Assembly (NCBI RefSeq): GCF_002914525.1
Contig: NZ_LODW01000011.1
Span: forward strand, 1-64,000
Direction: 5' to 3'
Length of the DNA: 64,000 nt
Source of the DNA: Rhizobium hidalgonense
GTDB lineage: Bacteria > Pseudomonadota > Alphaproteobacteria > Rhizobiales > Rhizobiaceae
Positions 44,528 to 54,001 of the stretch are shown piece after piece. Below the pieces are notes generated by a model that was not told the DNA's origin, did not search any database, and saw only the letters and a program-made list of their open reading frames with translations. The position numbers were made by a program, and so were the translations under genes. How positions within the stretch are numbered: position 1 is the first letter of the stretch; each line of letters begins with the position of its first letter.

Positions 44528-46183
44528 TCATTGCCGGCAATAGGCCCGCACAAGCTCAGGATCCTGCTGGAGACCGTCGAGCCAGGCCGGATCAAGCGTC
44601 GGTACCGAGGAGAAGAGCAGCTGCGAATAGGGGTGCGTCGGCGCCTTCACCGTCGAGGGGGTGATTTCCTCGACCTTCCGGCCGCCATACATCACGACGA
44701 TCTCGTCGCAGATCGCCTCCACCACCGAGAGGTCGTGGCTGATGAAGATGTAGGAGAGGCCGAGTTCGCGCTGCAATTCCTTGAGCAGGTCGATGACCGC
44801 GGCGGCAACCACCGTATCGAGCGCCGAGGTGATCTCGTCGCAGAGGATCAGCTTCGGATCGGCGGCGAGCGCCCGGGCGAAATTGACGCGCTGCTTCTGC
44901 CCGCCCGAGAGCTCTCCCGGCCGGCGATGGCGCAGGCTGCGGGGCAGGCGCACCATGTCAAGCAGTTGATCGATCCGGGCGTTTCGCGACTGTCGATCCA
45001 TGCGGTGGTAAAACACCAGGGGCCTGGCGAGGATCTCCTCCACCGATTTTGCCGGGTTGAGGGCGGTATCGGCATATTGAAAGACGATTTGCATCTCGCG
45101 CAACTGGTCGCGCGACCGCTCGTGAGCGCTGCGGCGCAGCTCCTTGCCGTCGAAGACGATCTTGCCGATTGCGGCTGGCAGGATCCCTGCGATGGTGCGG
45201 GCGAGCGTTGACTTGCCGCATCCAGATTCGCCGATGATGCCAAGATTTCGGCCTTTTTCCACCTTCAGGCTGACGTTTTCGACCGCGCGCACGAGGGGAA
45301 GGCCATCGGCCTGGCGCTGTCCATAGCCCGCAACGAGATCTTCGATTGTCAGAAGCGGCGCCGTCGCGCGCTCGGCAGCGCATGCTATGCCACGCGCTTT
45401 CGGCTCGAAGGCTGCCAGTAGCTCTCTGGTGTAGGGATGCTTGGCGTTGTTGAGGATTTCATTGGTGGTGCCGGTTTCCTGGGTTTCCCCGCCTTTCAAC
45501 ACGACGATGCGGTCGGCGATCTGCGCGACGACGGCAAGGTCGTGCGAGACATAGACGCCAGCGATGCCGCCTTTCTTCATGACGGACTTGAAAGCGCGCA
45601 GCACTTCGATCTGGGTCGTCACGTCGAGCGCCGTCGTCGGCTCGTCGAAGATGACCAGGGTCGGGTCGCCGATCAGCGCCATGGCTGCCGCTAAGCGCTG
45701 CAACTGGCCGCCGGAAACCTGGTGCGGGTAACGGCTGCCGATCGTCTCGGGTTCCGGCAGCGACAGCGCCCGGAAGAGCTCGACTGCCCGGGCGCGTGCA
45801 TCGTCCGGCGACATCAGCTGATGAATGCGGGTGACCTCGATCACCTGTTCCATGATCGTTGTGGCCGGGTTGAAGGCGGCGGCGGCCGATTGCGGGACAT
45901 AGGCGACTTCGGTGCCGCGCACCTTGGCGCGCTGCTTCTCGCTGAGCGTGACCATGTCCTTGCCGCCAACTGAAACGCTGCCGCCGGTGATGCGGCAGCC
46001 CGCACGTGTATGGCCCATCAGGGTCAGGGCGATGGTTGTCTTGCCCGAACCGCTCTCGCCGATCAGCGCGACGATCTCGCCCTCGGCAACGTCGAGGCTG
46101 ACACCCTTGATGATCTCGACACGCCGGCCGGAATCGGTGGAGGCTTCGATCTTCAGGTCGCGGATTTCAATGAAATTGCTCAT
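44528..46183 (-). CDS. Dipeptide/opine-type ABC transporter, fused double ATPase
   Basis: A 551-residue protein with two complete ATPase halves, equivalent to DppD-DppF joined. Half 1 has GESGSGKTTIALTLMG, VSGGQLQRLAAAMAL and LVIFDEPTTALDVTTQ. Half 2 (from about residue 270) has GESGCGKSTLARTIAG, LSGGQKQRVNFARALA and LILCDEITSALDTVV. Each half carries its own Q-loop. The last residues (AYCRQ) give a Cys-containing tail. The start overlaps the dppC-like stop by 4 bp. It powers the two permeases encoded upstream. Confidence 0.94.
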   Translation of the reverse strand: MSNFIEIRDLKIEASTDSGRRVEIIKGVSLDVAEGEIVALIGESGSGKTTIALTLMGHTRAGCRITGGSVSVGGKDMVTLSEKQRAKVRGTEVAYVPQSAAAAFNPATTIMEQVIEVTRIHQLMSPDDARARAVELFRALSLPEPETIGSRYPHQVSGGQLQRLAAAMALIGDPTLVIFDEPTTALDVTTQIEVLRAFKSVMKKGGIAGVYVSHDLAVVAQIADRIVVLKGGETQETGTTNEILNNAKHPYTRELLAAFEPKARGIACAAERATAPLLTIEDLVAGYGQRQADGLPLVRAVENVSLKVEKGRNLGIIGESGCGKSTLARTIAGILPAAIGKIVFDGKELRRSAHERSRDQLREMQIVFQYADTALNPAKSVEEILARPLVFYHRMDRQSRNARIDQLLDMVRLPRSLRHRRPGELSGGQKQRVNFARALAADPKLILCDEITSALDTVVAAAVIDLLKELQRELGLSYIFISHDLSVVEAICDEIVVMYGGRKVEEITPSTVKAPTHPYSQLLFSSVPTLDPAWLDGLQQDPELVRAYCRQ

Positions 46184-47046
46184 GACACGCTCCGGTCGCG
46201 AATCTTCTGCGGCAGGTTGTCTATCAGCAGGTTGACGCTGATCGTCAGGCTGGCAATCGCAAGTGAGGGAAACATCACCGCCGGCGCACCGAACGGCAGC
46301 CCGCCGATATTCTCGCGCACCAGCGCACCCCAGTCGGCATAGGGCGGCTGAACGCCAAGGCCCAGGAAGGAAAGGCCGGAAAGGAGCAGAACGATGAAGA
46401 CGAAGCGGATTCCGAGGTCCGCAAGCACCGGCCCGACAATGTTGGGCAGGATCTCCGAGCGAATGAGATAGAGGGTGCTTTCGCCGCGGATGCGCGCGAC
46501 CGTGATGAAATCCATCGCATTGATGTTGACGGCGAGCGCCCGGGCGAAGCGGTAGGCGCCGGGTATGTAGATCACCGACAGCGTCAGGACCAGGACCGGG
46601 ACCGAGGAACCGACGGCAGCGACAACCACCAGGCCGAACAGCTTGCTCGGGATCGAATTGAGGGCGTCGAGGAAGCGGCTGAGGATCGTGTCCAGCCAGC
46701 CGCCGGCGACGGCTGCGATCATACCGAGCACGACGCCGCTGAAGCAGGCAATCGTCACGGCCGCCAGAGAGATGCCGACTGTGTAGCGTGCACCCATCAA
46801 AATCCGCGAGAGCATGTCGCGGCCGAGATAATCGGAACCGAGCCAGAGTGCCCGGCTCATCGGGCCGAAATAGTCGACATCGACGATCTCGCCGACAGGG
46901 TAGGGGATGATCAGCGGCGCGATGATCGCGATGAGCGCCCAGGAGAGTATGACGGCAAGGCCGATCGCGCCGACGATATTGAAGCGATAGCCAAACCGGG
47001 GTCCGGATAACCGGCCGGAGGTGGTTTCGGAACTGGTCATGGTCAT
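46180..47046 (-). CDS. Dipeptide/opine-type ABC transporter permease (DppC-like)
   Basis: A 288-residue permease of the DppC type with six helices (FNIVGAIGLAVILSWALIAI; YTVGISLAAVTIACFSGVVL; and others). It has the DppC landmark GSDYLGRDMLSRILMGARYT and the coupling loop VARIRGESTLYLIRSEILPN. The N-terminus has two possible starts, ATG at 47046 and at 47040. It overlaps both neighbours by 4 bp. Confidence 0.93.
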   Translation of the reverse strand: MTMTSSETTSGRLSGPRFGYRFNIVGAIGLAVILSWALIAIIAPLIIPYPVGEIVDVDYFGPMSRALWLGSDYLGRDMLSRILMGARYTVGISLAAVTIACFSGVVLGMIAAVAGGWLDTILSRFLDALNSIPSKLFGLVVVAAVGSSVPVLVLTLSVIYIPGAYRFARALAVNINAMDFITVARIRGESTLYLIRSEILPNIVGPVLADLGIRFVFIVLLLSGLSFLGLGVQPPYADWGALVRENIGGLPFGAPAVMFPSLAIASLTISVNLLIDNLPQKIRDRSVS

Positions 47047-47993
47047 CGGAGCCTCGGATTGGAAAGGATGGCGATGATATCGGCGATGGTGATCAAGAGC
47101 AGATAGCCAAGGCAGAAGATCATCGCGCAGCTCTGGATCAGCGGCAGGTCGCGGGTGGCGACGGCATCCAGCATCAGCTTGGCGATACCGGGATAGTTGA
47201 AAATGGTCTCGACGATGATGACGCCTCCGAGCAGATAGGAAAGCGAAAGCGCAACGGCATTGACGATCGGGCCGAGCGCATTCGGCAGGGCATGGCGAAA
47301 GACGATGCGCGGCCGGGAGGCGCCCTTGAGCAATGCCATCTCGACATAGGGCGTGTTGAGCGTCTCGATAACCGCCGCGCGGGTCATGCGGATCATCTGG
47401 GCCGAGACGACGAAGGTCAGCGTGATCACCGGCATGGCATAGACGCGCAACAGATCGGTCAGACTGTGGACCTCATTGGCGAGAGAAAGTGCCGGCAGCC
47501 ATTTCAGATAGACGGCAAAGATGAGCGCGGCGGAGGTCGCGACCATGAACTCCGGCACGGAGATGACGCCGATGGTGATCACGGTGACGATCCGGTCGTA
47601 AGGGGTGCCACGCAGCATCGCTGCGGTGATCCCAAGCGTCAGTGCAATCGGCACGGAGAAAAGCGCGGTGACGCCGGCGAGTTTCAACGTATTGACGAAA
47701 CGGCCGGCAATAAGATCGGCGATCGGCATATCGTTGGCGTAGGACGTGCCGAGGTCGCCCTGCAGCAGTCCGACCGACCAGCGCAGGAAACGAAAGAGCG
47801 CCGGCTCGTCGAGATGCATGGCCTTGCGAAGACCTTCGACGGCTTCCGGCGTGGCCGCCTGGCCAAGCAGGATCGTCGCTGTGTCTCCCGGCAAGAGCGT
47901 TGTCGCGAAAAACACGGCGAAGGAGACGATCACCAGGGTGATCAGGGCGATGAGCAATCTGCTCAGCACAAGGGATAAGACCTGGTTGTTCAA
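47043..47993 (-). CDS. Dipeptide/opine-type ABC transporter permease (DppB-like)
   Basis: A 316-residue permease of the DppB type: first helix LLIALITLVIVSFAVFFATT, then the family segment LPGDTATILLGQAATPEAVE and the coupling loop YVEMALLKGASRPRIVFRHA, then LPNALGPIVNAVALSLSYLL. It follows the binding protein gene across 80 bp that contain a stable hairpin. Confidence 0.93.
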   Translation of the reverse strand: MNNQVLSLVLSRLLIALITLVIVSFAVFFATTLLPGDTATILLGQAATPEAVEGLRKAMHLDEPALFRFLRWSVGLLQGDLGTSYANDMPIADLIAGRFVNTLKLAGVTALFSVPIALTLGITAAMLRGTPYDRIVTVITIGVISVPEFMVATSAALIFAVYLKWLPALSLANEVHSLTDLLRVYAMPVITLTFVVSAQMIRMTRAAVIETLNTPYVEMALLKGASRPRIVFRHALPNALGPIVNAVALSLSYLLGGVIIVETIFNYPGIAKLMLDAVATRDLPLIQSCAMIFCLGYLLLITIADIIAILSNPRLR

Positions 47994-48036
47994 CGCGCGG
48001 CTCCCTTTTGGTGTTTCGAGTTGAATTCCGGAAGAA

Positions 48037-48059
48037 CCGGGGCTTGGCTGCAGCCCCGG
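48037..48059 (-). terminator. Hairpin after the binding-protein gene
   Basis: CCGGGGCT and AGCCCCGG form a perfect 8-bp stem with a 7-base loop, 14 bases past the binding-protein stop on the minus strand. It has the same placement as the hairpin at 27773-27794 in the other importer operon and probably sets a higher level of binding protein. Confidence 0.6.
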
Positions 48060-48073
48060 CTCCCTTCAATTTA

Positions 48074-49684
48074 TCAGGCTTCGAGCCAGACGTATTCGGC
48101 AAAGGCGTATCCCATCTGACCGCCCAGCGGATTGGGCTCCAGACCCTTGAGCTTGGCGGCGGTGGCATCGACGTTCGAGAGATAGGCCGGGATGATGGTG
48201 CCGGCTTCGTTGGCAATCATCGCCTGCATCTCGTCGTAGATCGCCCTGCGCTTCTCCTGGTCGAGCGAGCCTCGCGCTTCGATCAGCATCTTGTCGAATT
48301 TCTCCGACTTGTATTGGCTCTCGTTCCAGGGAGCCTGAGAGGAGTAGAGCAGCGAGAACAGGATGTCCGGTGTCGGACGAGGATTGATATTGCCGAAGTG
48401 GATCGGCGCCTTGAGCCAGTAATTGTCCCAGTAGCCGTCGGAGGGAACGCGCTGGACATCGAGCTTCAGCCCGATCTCGGCGCCTGAAGCCTGGATGATC
48501 ATCGCCATGTCGATCGAGGAGTTCGCCGCCTCGGAGGCGATCACCGGTATGGACTGACCGAGGACGCCCGCCTTGTCGAAATGGAACTTCGCCTTGTCGG
48601 GATCGAAGGCCCGCGGCTTCAGGTCGGCATTGCGGTAGACGTTGGCGGGGGAAACCGGCTGGTCATTGCCGATTTCACCGAGGCCGCGCAGGACCGACTT
48701 GACGATCTGCTCGCGGTTGACGAGGTACTTCATGCCCTCGACGAAGTCGCGCTTGCTGCCGGGATCCATGTCCAGCCGCATGTTGAGGTTGGTGTAGTTG
48801 CCCGAGGTGGTCTTCGACAGGAAGAAGCCGTCCCCCTGGGCCTCGACGAGGCGCATGGAGCGCGGATTGATCGAGGCCGCAAGATGGATGTCGCCCGACA
48901 GCAGCGCGTTGACGCGGGCATTGTCGTCGCTGATTGCGAAATATTCGAAGGAATCGACGTTCGGGCCGGATTTCCAATAGTTCTTGTTCTTGATTCCGAC
49001 CGAACGAACGCCCGGCTCGAACACTTCCTTGACGAATGCGCCGGTGCCGTTGGCCTTGGTGAAATCGGTGGTGCCGTCCGAGACGATCATGAAGTGGTGC
49101 ATCGACAGGATGGTGGGCAGGTCGGCATTGGGATCGGCAAGCGTTATCTCGACGGTCTGCTTGTCGACGGCCTTGAAGCCGGTCATCTGGGCGGCGATCT
49201 TGGCGACCTTCGAACCGACGGACGGGTCGAGATGGCGCTTCAGCGAGAAGACTACGTCGTCGGCGGTCAGCGGCTTGCCGTCGTGGAAGGTGACGCCTTT
49301 CTTCAGCTTGACCGTCCAGGTCTTTGCATCCTTGGATTCGATCGCTTCGGCAAGCTCCATCTGCGGCGTGCCTGATTTGTCGAGGAAGGTGAGGCGGTTA
49401 TAGAAGGAGCAGCACCGGACATAGTCGGTGGAAAGCGACGCCTTGGCCGGGTCGAGTGTATCAGCTGTGGAGGACGACCAGCCGGCGGCCTTGAGCGTGC
49501 CGCCGGAGACGGGCGTCGCTGCCAGGGCCTTGCCGGCGCGGCCGAGCACGAGCCCGCCGGCGGAAATGGCCACGCCGCCCGCCAGCATCATATGCAGCAG
49601 CTCGCGACGGGTCGCGCCACGGCGGATGGCGGTTTCGATCATGGCGTCGTCGGAGTTGGTCCAGTTGGTAATCTTGCTGTTCAT
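48074..49684 (-). CDS. Dipeptide/opine ABC transporter periplasmic binding protein (DppA-like)
   Basis: A 536-residue family-5 solute-binding protein. The N-terminal part carries ATRRELLHMMLAGGVAISAG with a twin-arginine pair before the hydrophobic core, so export by the Tat route is possible. Mature features include VKLKKGVTFHDGKPLTADDV, the family signature KKGVTFHDGKPLTADDVVFS region (residues about 135-150), and PDILFSLLYSSQAPWNESQY near the end. It is the first gene of the transporter set. Ligand unknown: a peptide, opine or other amino compound. Confidence 0.92.
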   Translation of the reverse strand: MNSKITNWTNSDDAMIETAIRRGATRRELLHMMLAGGVAISAGGLVLGRAGKALAATPVSGGTLKAAGWSSSTADTLDPAKASLSTDYVRCCSFYNRLTFLDKSGTPQMELAEAIESKDAKTWTVKLKKGVTFHDGKPLTADDVVFSLKRHLDPSVGSKVAKIAAQMTGFKAVDKQTVEITLADPNADLPTILSMHHFMIVSDGTTDFTKANGTGAFVKEVFEPGVRSVGIKNKNYWKSGPNVDSFEYFAISDDNARVNALLSGDIHLAASINPRSMRLVEAQGDGFFLSKTTSGNYTNLNMRLDMDPGSKRDFVEGMKYLVNREQIVKSVLRGLGEIGNDQPVSPANVYRNADLKPRAFDPDKAKFHFDKAGVLGQSIPVIASEAANSSIDMAMIIQASGAEIGLKLDVQRVPSDGYWDNYWLKAPIHFGNINPRPTPDILFSLLYSSQAPWNESQYKSEKFDKMLIEARGSLDQEKRRAIYDEMQAMIANEAGTIIPAYLSNVDATAAKLKGLEPNPLGGQMGYAFAEYVWLEA

Positions 49685-49747
49685 CTCATTCCCCTTTTCT
49701 TCTGTGGCAGGCTGCCCGTTTCGGGCAGGCCCGATCCGGTTTTAAAG

Positions 49748-50461
49748 TCAGGCGCGTGCAGCAGCCACGGCATCCGTAAGGCCTGCCATGGACGTGAAAT
49801 GGTAATCGGGTTGGGTGAACTCTACCGGCTCGATCGTGCCGCCGTAGCCCTTCTGGGCATGGCGCCGCTCGATCCAGCAATTGGCGAGCCCCAGTTGCCT
49901 GGAAATCCCGATATCGTGGTACTGGCTCTGGGCGACATGCAGGATGTCGTCCTTCGAATGGCCTTCCGCGGCAATGTAGGCGAAGACCTTCTCGAAGAAT
50001 GCGGGATCGGGTTTTTCGGTGCCCGTATCGTCGGCCGTGAAGGCGGCATAAAAGGGATTGCCGAGTTCTTTCTCGAACAAATCGAATGCCCAGCGGCGGG
50101 CATTGGTCATCGCAACAAGGCGATAATCCTTCGCAAGTCTGGCCAGCGCTGCGGCGCTGTCTGTAAAGCCCTTCCAGTTCTTCGCCGAGTCCCGCAGCCG
50201 TTCGCCATATTTTTGATCGGCGGGCAGGCCGAGCTTCGGCGCGATCGTGAGGTAGACGCGCACGAGGTCGTCGGGAAAGAGATCGGCATCCTCGGCGTAG
50301 CGGGCTGCGCGATAGAGGCTGAGCGCCTGCTCGCCGTCGACGGTCACTCCCGCCTCGGCGGCGATCTCGGCGAGGCAGGTTTTGAGGCCGCTCTCGAAGT
50401 CGATGAGCGTGCCGACGACATCGAATGTCATGTATTTGAATTCCGGAAGGCTCTTGCTCAC
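49748..50461 (-). CDS. HAD family hydrolase (haloacid dehalogenase type II-like)
   Basis: A 237-residue HAD superfamily protein. Motif I is MTFDVVGTLIDFE: the nucleophile Asp is present, but the usual second Asp two residues later is Val, as in L-2-haloacid dehalogenases (D-x-Y-GT) rather than phosphatases. Motif II is VAMTNARRW and motif III/IV the Lys and acidic residues in GTEKPDPAFFEKVFAYI and HVAQSQYHDIGISRQLG. The GTG at 50461 is chosen, with GGGGA about 8 bases upstream; the frame is open to 50698 without family sequence. It lies 63 bp upstream of the dppA-like gene, on the same strand, so it probably leads that operon. Confidence 0.82.
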   Translation of the reverse strand: MSKSLPEFKYMTFDVVGTLIDFESGLKTCLAEIAAEAGVTVDGEQALSLYRAARYAEDADLFPDDLVRVYLTIAPKLGLPADQKYGERLRDSAKNWKGFTDSAAALARLAKDYRLVAMTNARRWAFDLFEKELGNPFYAAFTADDTGTEKPDPAFFEKVFAYIAAEGHSKDDILHVAQSQYHDIGISRQLGLANCWIERRHAQKGYGGTIEPVEFTQPDYHFTSMAGLTDAVAAARA

Positions 50462-50911
50462 GTGAATTCCCCAGTGTTCGGCTCCGGTGGAGCACGGTTT
50501 CTCGAAGAAGAATATTCTGTTCCCGCAGGCGAGATCGTTGTCCCGCTCTTCTATGGAAGGCCTCGCATTGCCGGGATCCGAGCCCTTCAGTGATTGTAGT
50601 GTGTCACCTGCACCGCGCCGGATTCTCCTGAAAGGCGTCATATGGCGGCACAAAATACTGAATCTGACCGTTTCGCGATATTCTGAGGTTTGCTTCACCC
50701 GCGCGCCGGTCCGTATTGTTCATCTTTTGTTCGGCGCAAGCCCCGCGCGCCTGACGATCACGTCTGCGGTTTCGGGGCGGTACGCGGCAGCGCATGGCAG
50801 AGACGCTATTGCCGAGGCGGGGATGACGAGGTTAAAGGCGGCGCGTTCAAGCGCCATGCTGACAGGGAGATCGGCGGTGGTCGCCGGCACTTCTGCCCAG
50901 CGGAAGATCGG
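50462..50911. other. Gene-free interval
   Basis: About 450 bp between the HAD gene start and the otnK stop. It must hold the promoter of the HAD-dpp operon, and has a relatively AT-rich stretch near 50640-50730. I see no convincing gene, operator or RNA in it; the frames that cross it are antisense to otnK or lack a family. Confidence 0.5.
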
Positions 50912-52192
50912 TCAGTGCATCATCGCCAGCGCTGCCGCAAAGAAATCCTCGCCTCCGAAGTTTCCTGACTTCAACGCCAGAAGCATGTCGCCCTGGGCGT
51001 TGCCGACCGTGCGCAGCACCGGCACGCCGGGCGCAATCTCCGGGCCGATCAGAAATGCCGGAATGGAAAGCTTGTCGACCGCCGCCCCCGAAGTTTCTCC
51101 GCCTGCGACCACGAGGCGCCGCACACCTCTTGCCACCAGTTCGGCTGAAATAATCGACGTCGCGGTCTCGATTGCGTGGCCGGAGGCTTCCCGGCCGTAA
51201 AGGGATTGCAGCCGGGACACGGTTTCGGGTGCGGCGCTCGCGGCGACCACGACCGGACCGGCGGCGATGCGGTCTCCTGCCCAGGAAATCGCCGCGGCGA
51301 TCTCATCCGCACCGGCAAGCAGTTTTTCCGGGTCGAGCCGCAGGACGGGCATTGACCGTTCGGCGACGTCGAGCTGGTGCAGCGTCGCTTTGGAGCAACT
51401 GCCGGCCACGATCGCTGAAAGCCCGCCCACCGGTCGGATAACATCCGCCGACGTTGAACCGCCGGACGATACCCGGCCGGAGCGGACGAAGGCGCGGGCA
51501 AGGCCGAGGCCGAGGCCGGACGCCCCTGTGGAGACCGGCGTTGCGAGGGCGATCTCGCCGAGCGTTTCCAGATGTCTCTCGAAAATCGCATCGGCGATAG
51601 CAGCAGTGACGCCTGCCGTCCGCAGGGCCTCGAGCCTTGCCTTGACGGCGCCCGGTCCGGCCGCGATGGCATTGAGATCGATAAGCCCGACGGCGCCATG
51701 CGATTGCCGGGCGAGAACCCGCACGAGATTGGCGTCGTGCATCGGATTGAGAGGGTGGTCCTTGAGCGGGCTTTCGTTCAACGGCTGTCCGCCGACGAAG
51801 AGATGGCCGAGATAGACCGTCCGTCCCGTTTCCGGAAATGCGGGTGTGACCAGCACGATGCCGCCGCCCGCGGCATCGCGCAATGCCTCGGTGACCGGTC
51901 CGATATTGCCGCCATCGGTGGAATCGAAGGTCGAGCAGATCTTATAAAATACGTGGCTCGCGCCGCGCTGGCGCAACCATTGCTCGGCGCTGGTGGCGGC
52001 GGCCACGGCGTCCGGCGCCGGGACGGAACGGATCTTCAGGGAGACGACCACGGCGTCGACGTCCGGTAGTGCCAGCGACGGATCAGGGATGCCGACCGTC
52101 TGCACCGTGCGCAGACCATTCTTCGTCAGCGTATTGGCGAGGTCCGACGCGCCCGTATAGTCGTCAGCGATTGATCCGAGCAAAATAGCCAT
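50912..52192 (-). CDS. otnK: 3-oxo-tetronate kinase
   Basis: A 426-residue four-carbon acid sugar kinase (DUF1537 family). N-terminal marks are LLGSIADDYTGASDLANTLT, with the conserved DD-x-TGA, and FYKICSTFDSTDGGNIGPVT; the C-terminal nucleotide domain has RRLVVAGGETSGAAVDKLSI and GPEIAPGVPVL. OtnK phosphorylates 3-oxo-tetronate at O4. The gene follows otnI by 3 bp and ends the ltnD-otnI-otnK unit. Length is normal. The companion genes around it fix the assignment over the related erythronate/threonate kinases DtnK/PdxA2 systems. Confidence 0.9.
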   Translation of the reverse strand: MAILLGSIADDYTGASDLANTLTKNGLRTVQTVGIPDPSLALPDVDAVVVSLKIRSVPAPDAVAAATSAEQWLRQRGASHVFYKICSTFDSTDGGNIGPVTEALRDAAGGGIVLVTPAFPETGRTVYLGHLFVGGQPLNESPLKDHPLNPMHDANLVRVLARQSHGAVGLIDLNAIAAGPGAVKARLEALRTAGVTAAIADAIFERHLETLGEIALATPVSTGASGLGLGLARAFVRSGRVSSGGSTSADVIRPVGGLSAIVAGSCSKATLHQLDVAERSMPVLRLDPEKLLAGADEIAAAISWAGDRIAAGPVVVAASAAPETVSRLQSLYGREASGHAIETATSIISAELVARGVRRLVVAGGETSGAAVDKLSIPAFLIGPEIAPGVPVLRTVGNAQGDMLLALKSGNFGGEDFFAAALAMMH

Positions 52193-52195
52193 CGC

Positions 52196-52981
52196 CTAGC
52201 TCCGTGCAAATGGTTTGAACCAGCCAAGGCCGTCCAGCGTCTTGCCGCGAGGCACATATTCGCAGCCGATGAAACCGTCGTAACCCAGGCAGTCGATTTC
52301 GCCGAACAGATAGGGATAATTCAGTTCCTCCCCATCCGGCTCGTTGCGTGACGGCACGCTGGCGATCTGGATATGGCCGGTGATCGGCAGCAGGCGCCGC
52401 AACGCCATGACGACGTCGCCATGGATGATCTGACGGTGATAGATGTCGAACTGCAGCTTCAGGTTCGGCAGACCGCATTCGGCGATCAACCGCTCGGCCG
52501 CGCCGAAATCGTTGAGGAAATATCCCGGCATGTTCCTCCCGTTGATCGGCTCGAGCAGGAGGTCGATTCCCTTTTCCGCAAGCCGCTGGGCCGTATAGGT
52601 GACGGAGCGCCGATAATGGGAGGAGGCGTCTTCGTCGTGACGGTCGGCGATGCCTGCCATCAGGTGCAATCGCCTGACGCCCGTCGCCGCCGCATAGTCC
52701 AGTGCCTTCTCGACATAAGTCTTCAGCGCATCGAACCGCCCGGGAAGAGCCGCGATGCCGCGCTCGCCTGCCGCCCAGTCGCCCGGCGGCAGGTTGAACA
52801 AGGCCTGCTGCAGATTGTTGCGGGCAAGCCGTTCGGCGATTGCCTCCGGCGTGGCTTCATAGGGAAAGAGGTATTCGACGGCGGCAAAGCCGGCATCGGC
52901 TGCGGCGTCGAAACGGTCGAGGAATGCCCATTCATTGAACATCATCGTCAGGTTGGCGGCGAAAACCGGCATGTCTAGCAA
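52196..52981 (-). CDS. otnI: 2-oxo-tetronate isomerase (hydroxypyruvate isomerase family)
   Basis: A 261-residue TIM-barrel isomerase of the Hyi/OtnI family. It begins MPVFAANLTMMFNEWAFLDR, a typical Hyi start, and has VEYLFPYEATPEAIAERLAR, LLLEPINGRNMPGYFLNDF (metal Glu), LKLQFDIYHRQIIHGDV (Asp, His) and FIGCEYVPRGKTLDGLGWF (Glu). It would interconvert 2-oxo- and 3-oxo-tetronate between LtnD and OtnK. It sits 6 bp after ltnD and 3 bp before otnK. Hydroxypyruvate isomerase activity is the alternative, less likely in this context. Confidence 0.9.
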   Translation of the reverse strand: MLDMPVFAANLTMMFNEWAFLDRFDAAADAGFAAVEYLFPYEATPEAIAERLARNNLQQALFNLPPGDWAAGERGIAALPGRFDALKTYVEKALDYAAATGVRRLHLMAGIADRHDEDASSHYRRSVTYTAQRLAEKGIDLLLEPINGRNMPGYFLNDFGAAERLIAECGLPNLKLQFDIYHRQIIHGDVVMALRRLLPITGHIQIASVPSRNEPDGEELNYPYLFGEIDCLGYDGFIGCEYVPRGKTLDGLGWFKPFARS

Positions 52982-52987
52982 TTCCTT

Positions 52988-53929
52988 TTACAGGCTGTGC
53001 GGTTCTTTGGCTGAACCGGGTAATTCAGCGCCGGAAAGCTTTGCATAGAGTCGCGCGAGCGAGGAATCGTCGTCCCGGCCCATGCCGGCGCCGGCGGCGG
53101 CCAGATACATTTGCAGCGCCGCTGCTGCCAGGGGCACAGGATAGCGCTCGGAGCGGGCCATGTCCTGGACGATGCCGAGATCCTTGACGAAAATCTCGAT
53201 GCTGCTGAGTGGCGTATAATCTCCGGCCAGCACATGCGGCACGCGGTTTTCGAACATCCACGAATTGCCGGCCGAAGCGGTGATCACCTCAAAGACCTTG
53301 TCGAGATCGAGGCCCTGCTTGGCGGCAAAGGTGATCGCCTCGCAGGCTGCCGCGATGTGCACGCCGGCGAGAAGCTGGTTGATCATTTTGAAGGCCGCGC
53401 CCGTTCCGGCAGCGTCACCGAGTTCGTAAACTTTGCCGGCCATGGCGTCGAGACCCGGGCGCGCCCTGTCGAAGGCCTGGGTGGAGCCGGACGCCATGAT
53501 CGTCAATTCGCCCAGCGCCGCCTTGGCCGCGCCGCCCGAAATCGGCGCGTCGAGATAATGCAGGCCGTGAGCATCCACCCTCTGCGCCAGATCCCGAGCG
53601 ACGGCGGGGTCCATGGTTGCGGACGAGATGAAGACTGCGCCAGGTTTCATCGTGCTCGCAACACCTTCAGGCCCGAACAACACGGCCTCGGTCTGCGCGC
53701 CGTTGACGACGACGGAGACGACGATGTCGGCGTCCTTGGCGGCGTCGGCCGGGGTTGCAGCACCCCGTCCGCCGTCGGCGATGAAGCGGTCCACCGCCGC
53801 CGGCGTTATGTCATATCCAACGACATCGAGCCCTGCGCGCTTCATCGACCGGGCCATTCCGAGCCCCATTGAACCAAGACCTATGACGGCCGCGACGACA
53901 GCGCCCGGGTTTTCAGCAAATGGTGACAT
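52988..53929 (-). CDS. ltnD: L-threonate (tetronate) dehydrogenase, beta-hydroxyacid dehydrogenase family
   Basis: A 313-residue NAD-dependent dehydrogenase. The dinucleotide motif is VAAVIGLGSMGLGMARSMKR (residues about 10-30), followed by Asp in VVGYDITPAAVD, as expected for NAD use. Substrate and catalytic segments are YLDAPISGGAAKAALGELTI and the Lys in GAAFKMINQLLAGVHIAAAC. LtnD oxidises L-threonate at C2. The ATG at 53929 starts the domain; the open frame upstream to 54259 runs through the divergent operator region and is not coding. First gene of the operon, facing the lacI-type gene across three palindromes. Confidence 0.9.
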   Translation of the reverse strand: MSPFAENPGAVVAAVIGLGSMGLGMARSMKRAGLDVVGYDITPAAVDRFIADGGRGAATPADAAKDADIVVSVVVNGAQTEAVLFGPEGVASTMKPGAVFISSATMDPAVARDLAQRVDAHGLHYLDAPISGGAAKAALGELTIMASGSTQAFDRARPGLDAMAGKVYELGDAAGTGAAFKMINQLLAGVHIAAACEAITFAAKQGLDLDKVFEVITASAGNSWMFENRVPHVLAGDYTPLSSIEIFVKDLGIVQDMARSERYPVPLAAAALQMYLAAAGAGMGRDDDSSLARLYAKLSGAELPGSAKEPHSL

Positions 53930-54001
53930 GAGGATGGGCTCCACTCTTGAAGTAAGGTGCCGTGCCGCTTCGCGACCCGGCGGCGCGCGACGCGGCACTA
54001 T

